A DNA stretch of 9,859 nt from an uncultured Verrucomicrobiales bacterium (GTDB lineage Bacteria; Verrucomicrobiota; Verrucomicrobiia; Verrucomicrobiales; Akkermansiaceae): contig CALCHQ010000089.1 of the NCBI GenBank assembly GCA_937901085.1, positions 1 through 9,859 of the forward strand, given 5' to 3'. This document shows, piece by piece, positions 4,324-9,859 of the stretch (position 1 is its first letter; every line of letters begins with the position of its first letter). The position numbers and the translations under genes were made by a program. The notes under the pieces were generated by a model, which was not told the origin of the DNA, made no database searches, and worked only from the letters and a program-made list of their open reading frames with translations.

Positions 4324-5454
4324 ATGCTAAGGTTTGATTTGACACTCGTGGCAGGGCTGGAAGAGCCGGTAGAATTTGAGGTGGTAGGGATGAACGGCGC
4401 GAGTTTGCCTGTGGCTGGGTTGACGTGGGCGTGTTTGTACCGGAGAGAAGGGGAAAGTGAGGCAGAGGCTCTGAAGACTGAGCATGTGACGAAGGGTGTG
4501 CGCGTGAGCTTTCCAGCAATGGAGGCGGGAGAGGGTTTTTATGAGCTATGGATGACGGATGCCGGTGGACGCGAGGAGCTGTTCTTGCGAGGGCGAGCAG
4601 TCATCATGCCGGCGCTGGAGGTGCTGGAAAAAGCTGTGGTAACAGAGCCGAGGAGCTACCGTGTACGCACGAATGCTGATGGGGAGGCGTGGCAGGTGCG
4701 ACAGTTGCCTGGCCGTGGCGTGGAGCAGTATGCTCGCGAGGCGGTAAGAGAGATAAAGGCTGCTGCGGAGGGCGTGCGCGAAGAACTAGCCGAGCAAGTT
4801 GTGGTGAAGCACGAGGTGGTGGAGCAACTGCCGGAGGTGCCCGAGGCGAATACAATTTATTATGTCGTGGCAGATGATGGCAGCTGTGTGCGCTATATTG
4901 TGGCAGGGGGTGAACTGGTGCGACTTGACGATATGGCCGCACCGGCGCGTGAGCATGTGCCCGGAGTGGTGCGAGTGGTGCTGGCGGAAGGAGAGGAACC
5001 CGAGGCGAAGGAGGCAGTGGCGGTGTATAGCAAGGCGGCCACCGATGCTAAGTTTGCCACCGGTGGTGGTGGAGGATTGGAGGACAGCTGGGACGTGGTG
5101 ATTAAGAGGGTGGAGCATCCGGCGGGATCGGAAACCAGCAATGGCTGGGGGTACCGCAAGTGGAGAAGCGGCTATGTGGAAAGTTGGGGGCAGTTTTATT
5201 GTGCCAACCCCAGAGCTTATACCGTGTACGGGGTAGTTGCTCTGCAAAGCCGTGGGCTGCATACGATGGTGACGTTCCGGCATGCTGTTGAGTCAAATTA
5301 CCAGAGCGGCGATGCACCGGGTGTTCATACGCACACGTTCGTCGATGGCGAGCATGTAGCTTACTTGAACATCAAGACAAACTACGCCGGAGTGATGTGT
5401 TATTGGCGAATTTGCGGGTATGCGCTTGGAGCAATTCTTCCCGAGTCCGAGTGA
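4324..5454 (+). CDS. Tail fibre / baseplate-type receptor-binding protein
   Basis: 376 residues from ATG 4324, preceded by GATGAGGG. A GTG at 4222 in the same frame would overlap the divergent TtpA gene and encode an unlikely leader, so it is rejected. Residues 1-95 are a beta-sandwich-like N-terminus (MLRFDLTLVAGLEEPVEFEV onward, GFYELWMTDAGGREELFLRG) similar in style to BppU-type baseplate domains. Residues 96-132 are a linker, and 133-165 a coiled coil (VEQYAREAVREIKAAAEGVR). Residues 176-203 (NTIYYVV, YIVAGGELVRLDD) are a short beta module common in fibres. Residues 232-250 end in a Gly run, and 275-376 form a receptor-tip domain with GYRKWRSGYVESWGQF, like the YRKW-x-SG-x-x-E-x-WG ends of many siphophage fibres. 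It probably forms a trimer that binds host surface glycans. It is unrelated to the other fibre and heads the rightward operon. Confidence 0.72.
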   Translation: MLRFDLTLVAGLEEPVEFEVVGMNGASLPVAGLTWACLYRREGESEAEALKTEHVTKGVRVSFPAMEAGEGFYELWMTDAGGREELFLRGRAVIMPALEVLEKAVVTEPRSYRVRTNADGEAWQVRQLPGRGVEQYAREAVREIKAAAEGVREELAEQVVVKHEVVEQLPEVPEANTIYYVVADDGSCVRYIVAGGELVRLDDMAAPAREHVPGVVRVVLAEGEEPEAKEAVAVYSKAATDAKFATGGGGGLEDSWDVVIKRVEHPAGSETSNGWGYRKWRSGYVESWGQFYCANPRAYTVYGVVALQSRGLHTMVTFRHAVESNYQSGDAPGVHTHTFVDGEHVAYLNIKTNYAGVMCYWRICGYALGAILPESE

Positions 5455-5798
5455 TGAACCATGTAGAGGCAGCGCGGGCGCACCTGGAGGGGATGCAGAC
5501 CGGGGCCTTTGCCGGCATGATTGATGGAGTGCTGGCGAGGGGAGGGGTGCTGCATGCTGAGCCGGAGTGTTTTTTGCTGGCGTGGCGAGTGGAGGGTGAA
5601 GCGGGCGTGCTGCACGTAGCGTATGCGCACGGAGAGATGCTGGCCATCAAGCGTGTGCTGGGAGGGTTGGGCTGCGAGGTGGTGGAATGGGCGCGAGCCT
5701 ACACCGGGAGGGCCGGGTATGGAGTGAGACGCAGGCCTCTGAAGGATTTATGGAGACACAAAACATTTGGAATAACGAAAAACGAAAGAGAGTCATGA
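5454..5798 (+). CDS. Small phage protein of unknown function, 114 residues
   Basis: The ATG overlaps the TGA of the fibre gene (TGATG at 5452-5456), so translation is coupled; an earlier in-frame start at 5397 would lie inside the fibre gene. The protein reads MNHVEAARAHLEGMQTGAFA, a central alternating hydrophobic region (CFLLAWRVEGEAGVLHVAYA, about 39-58), then LAIKRVLGGLGCEVVEWARAYTGRAGYGVRRRPL and a basic tail. The pattern of beta strand, helix, then Arg/Gly-rich GRAGYGVRRR recalls small phage proteins with a degenerate GNAT-like fold, but no acetyl-CoA signature is convincing. Directly preceding the large internal protein, it occupies the position of T7 gp13 relative to gp15 and may help its assembly. 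That positional comparison is inference. Confidence 0.62.
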   Translation: MNHVEAARAHLEGMQTGAFAGMIDGVLARGGVLHAEPECFLLAWRVEGEAGVLHVAYAHGEMLAIKRVLGGLGCEVVEWARAYTGRAGYGVRRRPLKDLWRHKTFGITKNERES

Positions 5799-8227
5799 GA
5801 CAGATACCTATGTATGAAGGGGCTGTGAGCCAGATGGGTGAGCAGCGATTTGCCGAGCCGCCGCAGCTGGGGCATGTGAAGGGTTTTGGGCGCGAGCTGG
5901 ATGCCGCTATTGAGGGTGGGCTGAAGGTGGCAGAACAGTATGCTGAACTTCATGACTTTGGCACGAGGCAAGAAGTGGCCGCAAAGCGGGCAGAGTTGGA
6001 GGAGGAGAGAGAGGCGGAGTGGGCGCGCCGGAGCGCGCTGGCTAATGGAGCAGAGGGGTCATTTTGGACAGAGGAGGGTAACCTGAACGAAGAGGCCATA
6101 TCGGAGTTTACCAGCAAGTATGCAGAAAGGGACGCGCAGATAGAGCGCCCGTATTGGCTGCGCCGCAATGCGATGCGCGATGCAGAGGCGACGCAGAACG
6201 CTCAGCAGGCTGTGAGCAAGCAGGTGCGCCTGGCAGCTGTGCGAGAGGAAGCACGCCGCCGAAAGGATGCTTTTGAGACGAATTTGGAGCTGGCTATCCG
6301 GAAGGAGAACTGGGGCGGGGCTAACGAGTTGCTGTGCGATGGTGTGGCCAGTGGGCAGATGACAAAAGCAGAGGCGGAACTGGCAAAGCTGAAGATGGAC
6401 AAGGCGCGCATGGGCGGACTGGGACGCGCGAGCCGCGGGACCATGACGCCGCCGGCGGTGAACGTGGGAGGGAGGACGTATCACGGGGCGAGCGCAGCGC
6501 TGGCCATGCAAGCTGCGCGCGATGGCTGGAAGAAGCAGGGTGCGGCAGAGGCTGCTACACCTATGGCCGGAGCAGGCGAGGATGTGCGTGTGGACGTGGG
6601 AGGAGCGCTGCCGCATGTGCCGACCGAGCAGGAGAGGGTGACGCAGGTGCAGGTGGGTGGTGGAGCGGAGGCGTTTACCATCGACACGGAGGACCAGGAC
6701 GTATTCCGCCAGATGACAGAGGCACCGGCAGCACCGACGCGCGCGGACGAGGCGTGGACGCTGGGGGACATGTATGACCCTGTGAGTATGGACGCAGCTG
6801 CTAAGTTGCCGATGGCTGATTTTGACTTGCTGCGCGATGATTTTGTGTATACAGAGGGCGTGATGGTGCAGCCTGGGGAAGATGGGCGCATGCATTATAA
6901 CTGCCTGCCGACGGCACCGGACGCGGTGAAGCGCGTGACAGCACAGGCAGAGGAGCAGGGAGCGATTGACCCGGCGGCAGCCAAGAGCATGCTGGCGGAG
7001 ATTACGGTGGCTGCTGTAGCGCAGAACCCGCAGGCTTCACCCGAGCAGCTGATGAAGCAGTTTGATGAATCAGGCATTTATGAAGCGCTGGGCGATGGTG
7101 ATGCCGAGGTGGGCAAGGTGCGCGCGCAGGCCGTGGTGCAGGAGTGGAAGGACCGTGGGACGGCAGGCACCACGCAGGTGAACACTAAAGCGATTGAGCG
7201 CCTGGTGGCAGCTAAGGTTAATGCTCCGGAGTTCGGCAAAGGGCAGGAGTGGAAAACGATGGAGGCGCTGAATCCGGGCAAGACGATTATCGCCAAGTGG
7301 GAGATGCCTGACAAGGAGGATGAGCTGCAAGACTACAAGAAATGGTGGACGCTGTACAAGGTTTACAAGAAGTATCGCAATGAGTACGCTGCGTCTAACG
7401 GCTTGAATCTGGAGGAAGATACGCCTGAAAATTATGAGGATGTGCGCGATGAGTTTGCCATGCGTGCGCAGAAGTTTTACAACTGGTACATGAAAGGAAA
7501 GGAAGGCAAGTACAACACGCTGAAGAATGCCGCTAAGGAGGCGGCGAGTGGATTGTACACAGCTGAGGCTGCGCTGAGACTGCGCGAGGGCATGGCTGTG
7601 GGCGCGGATGGTAAGGTGGTGTACCCTGGGTACAGCACGGAGGCAGAGGCCATCAAGGGCGTGCTGGCGCAGGAGTTGCCGAACGATTTGGGTGTGGAGG
7701 CGGCTGAGCGAGCTGTGGCAGCTATGGAGACACGGCATGCAAGACTGGCGGCAGCAGCCAGCAAGAAGGCGGTGGAAGCATATGGTAAGCTGAGAGAAGC
7801 TAAGACAGAGACGCAGGTGCTGGCCAAGGAACGCGAGAAAGCGGCCGAGGCGGAAGCTAAGGCGGCGGAGAAAGAAGCAGAGCGCCGACGGATCCAGAAG
7901 TTGAACCTTGCCAGAATGAAGCCGGTACAGGCCAGTTGGCAGTGGGACGGCGAAGATGCGCCTACTGGGATGCCGCCGACCTGCACGGTGCCAAAGGCCG
8001 AGATGGAAAGGCTGGTGCGCGAGCTTGGGCTGGAAGAGGGGCACGCGGTGTACCTGAAGTGCAACGGCAAGCGGATTTTGGTGACGGGAGAGAATGCCGG
8101 GAGCCGGGTGGAGCTGAATGCAGCCGCAGCGCAGGTTATCCAGCCGAAGCCGAAGAAGGGGCAGAAGTATCTTTTGAGCGGAGAGCTGGGGTACAGCTAT
8201 GAGTTCAAAAAGGTAAGTGCCAAGTGA
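5795..8227 (+). CDS. Large internal virion protein (gp15-like position)
   Basis: 810 residues from ATG 5795 (ATGA overlap with the previous stop, purine-rich AAAGAGAG just upstream). In-frame Met codons further upstream lie inside the preceding gene. It starts MRQIPMYEGAVSQMGEQRF, an N-terminus style I recall in phage internal virion proteins. Residues about 25-160 are charged helices (KRAELEEEREAEWARRSA, QVRLAAVREEARRRKDAF). Residues 200-330 are Gly/Pro/Ala-rich with TPPAVNVGGRTYHGASAALA. Residues 511-573 form an aromatic, basic helical region (YKKWWTLYKVYKKYRNEYAA). Residues about 640-705 are a Lys/Glu/Ala coiled coil, and 706-810 a small beta-rich C-terminal domain (HAVYLKCNGKRILVTGE). There is no signal peptide or enzyme motif. 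Length, helical content and the following ejection-like gene suggest a core component released into the periplasm during DNA entry, like T7 gp15. Confidence 0.68.
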   Translation: MRQIPMYEGAVSQMGEQRFAEPPQLGHVKGFGRELDAAIEGGLKVAEQYAELHDFGTRQEVAAKRAELEEEREAEWARRSALANGAEGSFWTEEGNLNEEAISEFTSKYAERDAQIERPYWLRRNAMRDAEATQNAQQAVSKQVRLAAVREEARRRKDAFETNLELAIRKENWGGANELLCDGVASGQMTKAEAELAKLKMDKARMGGLGRASRGTMTPPAVNVGGRTYHGASAALAMQAARDGWKKQGAAEAATPMAGAGEDVRVDVGGALPHVPTEQERVTQVQVGGGAEAFTIDTEDQDVFRQMTEAPAAPTRADEAWTLGDMYDPVSMDAAAKLPMADFDLLRDDFVYTEGVMVQPGEDGRMHYNCLPTAPDAVKRVTAQAEEQGAIDPAAAKSMLAEITVAAVAQNPQASPEQLMKQFDESGIYEALGDGDAEVGKVRAQAVVQEWKDRGTAGTTQVNTKAIERLVAAKVNAPEFGKGQEWKTMEALNPGKTIIAKWEMPDKEDELQDYKKWWTLYKVYKKYRNEYAASNGLNLEEDTPENYEDVRDEFAMRAQKFYNWYMKGKEGKYNTLKNAAKEAASGLYTAEAALRLREGMAVGADGKVVYPGYSTEAEAIKGVLAQELPNDLGVEAAERAVAAMETRHARLAAAASKKAVEAYGKLREAKTETQVLAKEREKAAEAEAKAAEKEAERRRIQKLNLARMKPVQASWQWDGEDAPTGMPPTCTVPKAEMERLVRELGLEEGHAVYLKCNGKRILVTGENAGSRVELNAAAAQVIQPKPKKGQKYLLSGELGYSYEFKKVSAK

Positions 8228-8268
8228 AGTTTTAGAATAAAGGTATAAGTTTTAGAAAAAGTTTTAGA
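8227..8268 (+). repeat. Three direct copies of AAGTTTTAGA
   Basis: AAGTTTTAGA occurs exactly at 8227-8236, 8247-8256 and 8259-8268; the start-to-start spacings are 20 and 12 bases. All three lie in the AT-rich gap between the internal virion gene, whose stop ends at 8227, and the next gene starting at 8296. They may be binding sites of a phage regulator or part of a promoter/leader. No hairpin is formed by them. Confidence 0.6.
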
Positions 8269-8295
8269 GATAAACACAATAACAGATTATATATT
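8228..8295 (+). promoter_or_regulatory. AT-rich leader before the ejection-protein gene
   Basis: 68 bases of markedly AT-rich sequence, unlike the GC-rich coding sequence on both sides. It includes TATAAG (8244-8249), TATATATT-like sequence directly before the ATG, and the three AAGTTTTAGA repeats. There is no Shine-Dalgarno sequence, whereas the three genes upstream are start/stop coupled. This suggests that the next gene has its own promoter or a leader that keeps its start site unstructured. The promoter is inferred from composition only. Confidence 0.45.
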
Positions 8296-9859
8296 ATGAA
8301 TACGAGCATTAACGATTTGTTTTACGGCAACGCAACTTATGACGTGAGCGCAGCACAGGCCTACCAGGATGTGTGGCTTTGTGACCGAGACGAGGAGGCC
8401 AAGGCGCGAGTGGAGGCGAATGCGAATGCGGCGCTGTATACCATGCCGGGTATGAAGGATACAAAGGGCATGGCGCTGTGGGCGAGGGATTATGCTCGCA
8501 TGGTGTCGCCGGGATTGGCTGAGAACCCGCTAGAACTGGTGGAGGCCACGATGAAGGGCATGAAAGACAAGGGCGTGCAGGAACGCTACGCGCAAGAGTT
8601 TCAGCAGTTGCAGGCGAGCGGTAAGGATTATGCGGATGATTACTACGCCATGTATGCTCGCATGAACCGAGACGTGCAGCAGAAGGGGTGGGACGACCAC
8701 CAGGCGCGAGTGAAAGCGGTAGAGGCAAGTCTGGGCAAGGTGTATGAGTACGCCAGCGGAGCCGACCTTGGACAGGGGGAAGAGGCAGCGCTGACGCAGG
8801 AAGATGCCGACAACATGCGCAGTGTGCTGGCCGCCGGAAAGATGGCCGAACTGGATGACATGCGAGCGTTCAGCCGCGTGTACTTACGCAAGCTGGAGCA
8901 GATGGAGGATGGCGAGGCTATTATCCGCGGGCTGGATGACCTGGAAGACGAACTGCTGGACATTGTGGGGCAGGACGAGGAAAAGGCGGAGATGATGTAC
9001 CGCGTGATTATGGACTGGGGGCAGAGGGTGGCCGATAGTGACAAGGTAAGCGTAGGCGATGAATTCTTGTTGAGTCTTGGGGACAAGCTGCGCACGTGGG
9101 GGCAACCGAGAACGCAAGCTATGTTTGCCACTACTCCTGCTGTAGGTGCAGCAGGCGCCATCAATGTGGGTGCTTTATCCAGCGCGGCCACGCAGATACA
9201 AGAGGCAGGCAAGGAAGGGCAGGACAAAGCGCTGGCACGAGGTATCTTGCGAGCTGGAGCACAGAAAGCGCGAGAAGTAGGAGAGAATACGGGCTGGGTG
9301 AAAGGTGCGCTGCGCGCTACTGTTGGCATGGCCGCGGATACATCTGCGTTTCTGGTGCCGGGACTTGGTATAGCCTTGGGGCCGTTGGACTTGGCTGCGT
9401 CCAACCTTACCGACACGTACGATATGGCACGAGCCAGTGGAGAAACTCGCTTTGGCGCCGGTGTGCAGAGTGCGGTAGGTGCAGCGGTGGGCCCGGTGGT
9501 GGAAATGTTGCCCTTTGGTAAGATTGGTGGTGTAGGCCTGAGCCGCTTTACAAAGTATCTGACGCAGGTGGCGCCGGGTGCAGGCTCAAAGGTGGGCTCG
9601 CTGGCGCGAGCTGTAGGCCGATGGCAGCACAAGAATGTGTGGCGTGCGCTGGGTGCAGAAGCAGGCGCGGGGTTTGTGGGTGAAGCGCTGGTGGAACCCA
9701 TAGCAAGCGGGGTGCTTTCGTATGGTTTGGAGAACACGATTTATGCGCTGGGGGCACCGGAGGGGGAACAGAGCCGAGCTTTTGCCAAGCATTTTGAAGA
9801 GTTGGCAGCGATATGGACAGACTCGACGCAGCTGGCGGGTTTGGCCTTGTTTACGGCGG
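8296..9859 (+). CDS. Large Gly/Ala-rich ejection-type virion protein (partial)
   Basis: ATG 8296 opens a frame that continues past the window edge, with 521 codons visible. Residues 1-260 are helical and charged: MNTSINDLFYGNATYDVSAA, then repeated ARDYARMV, YADDYYAMYARMN and acidic MEDGEAIIRGLDDLEDELLD. From about 277 the protein changes to Gly/Ala-rich stretches able to enter membranes: TTPAVGAAGAINVGALSSAA (about 279-298), GALRATVGMAADTSAFLVPGLGIALG (about 337-362), VQSAVGAAVGPVVEMLPFGKIGGVG (about 388-412) and LGAEAGAGFVGEALVEPIASGVL (about 451-473). A soluble head followed by amphipathic glycine-zipper segments suits large ejection proteins such as T7 gp16 that build a channel across the envelope. 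No lytic transglycosylase motif is visible in the part seen. Large polyvalent proteins of phages are an alternative. It follows the internal virion gene across an AT-rich gap. Confidence 0.65.
   Translation, partial: MNTSINDLFYGNATYDVSAAQAYQDVWLCDRDEEAKARVEANANAALYTMPGMKDTKGMALWARDYARMVSPGLAENPLELVEATMKGMKDKGVQERYAQEFQQLQASGKDYADDYYAMYARMNRDVQQKGWDDHQARVKAVEASLGKVYEYASGADLGQGEEAALTQEDADNMRSVLAAGKMAELDDMRAFSRVYLRKLEQMEDGEAIIRGLDDLEDELLDIVGQDEEKAEMMYRVIMDWGQRVADSDKVSVGDEFLLSLGDKLRTWGQPRTQAMFATTPAVGAAGAINVGALSSAATQIQEAGKEGQDKALARGILRAGAQKAREVGENTGWVKGALRATVGMAADTSAFLVPGLGIALGPLDLAASNLTDTYDMARASGETRFGAGVQSAVGAAVGPVVEMLPFGKIGGVGLSRFTKYLTQVAPGAGSKVGSLARAVGRWQHKNVWRALGAEAGAGFVGEALVEPIASGVLSYGLENTIYALGAPEGEQSRAFAKHFEELAAIWTDSTQLAGLALFTA

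Noticed and set aside
4238..4519. Upstream extension of the TtpA gene to a start at 4519
   Set aside because: The added 94 residues are Pro/Ser/His-rich antisense of the divergent fibre gene, while the TtpA-like fold begins at the Met at 4237.
7070..8044. 324-codon minus-strand frame (Arg/Leu/His-rich), and similar ones at 6059-6895 and 7477-8070
   Set aside because: All lie inside the 810-residue virion protein gene, whose start/stop coupling and charged helical product are convincing. The minus products are Leu/His/Arg or Ser/Ala shadows.
8249..8268. GTTTTAGA motifs resembling the start of a type II CRISPR repeat or tracrRNA
   Set aside because: The repeat is only about 10 bases, spacing is 20 and 12 with no spacer-like unique sequence, and no cas gene is present.
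8643..9737. 364-codon minus-strand frame opposite the ejection-type gene
   Set aside because: The product is Ser/Pro/Ala-rich without domain character, and the + strand carries a continuous, well-structured protein frame in the same place. It is an antisense shadow.

Overview
The window reads as the virion-assembly and host-recognition part of a podovirus-like (T7/P22-style short-tailed) phage or prophage, joined at its left edge to a fragment of a bacterial chromosomal gene. Bases 1 to about 160 encode, on the + strand, an internal piece of the conserved ATPase YchF. Everything to the right is phage-like. The host is probably a gut bacterium. An Akkermansia-like verrucomicrobium fits the YchF fragment, the tail-fibre domains and the GC-rich sequence, but this is inference from remembered family resemblance and no definitive taxonomic marker is present. 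Most starts on the minus strand have an A/C-rich leader and no recognisable Shine-Dalgarno sequence.

The phage part is organised around a divergent control point at 4238-4323. Leftward (minus strand, in transcription order) come a tail-tube/head-tail adaptor protein (TtpA, T7 gp11-like), an Ala/Gln-rich internal virion-like protein, a 100-residue Ala/Thr-rich virion-associated protein, a tail fibre with a leucine-rich-repeat-like middle, a DUF2829/Tad2-like small protein (candidate anti-Thoeris factor), a small membrane protein with an internal lipobox, an 82-residue protein of unknown function, and a Gly/Cys-rich protein with a CCCET motif whose end is lost in the YchF junction. Rightward (plus strand) come a second, unrelated tail fibre or baseplate-type receptor-binding protein, a 114-residue small protein, an 810-residue helical internal virion protein, and a large Gly/Ala-rich protein that runs off the window and resembles a DNA-ejection protein. 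The first three rightward genes are joined by start/stop overlaps (TGATG, ATGA). The last follows a 68-base AT-rich gap carrying three copies of AAGTTTTAGA.

Functionally the leftward block supplies tail tube, small virion proteins, a fibre and accessory functions (defence evasion, possibly lysis). The rightward block supplies a fibre plus the large internal proteins that would form the DNA-ejection apparatus. No terminase, portal, capsid, integrase or replication gene is visible. The points most worth a second look are the YchF/phage junction, the Tad2-like gene inside a structural cassette, the AT-rich insert in the LRR fibre, the divergent hairpin, the triple repeat before the ejection gene, and a G-over-C strand excess that does not reverse at the divergent point.
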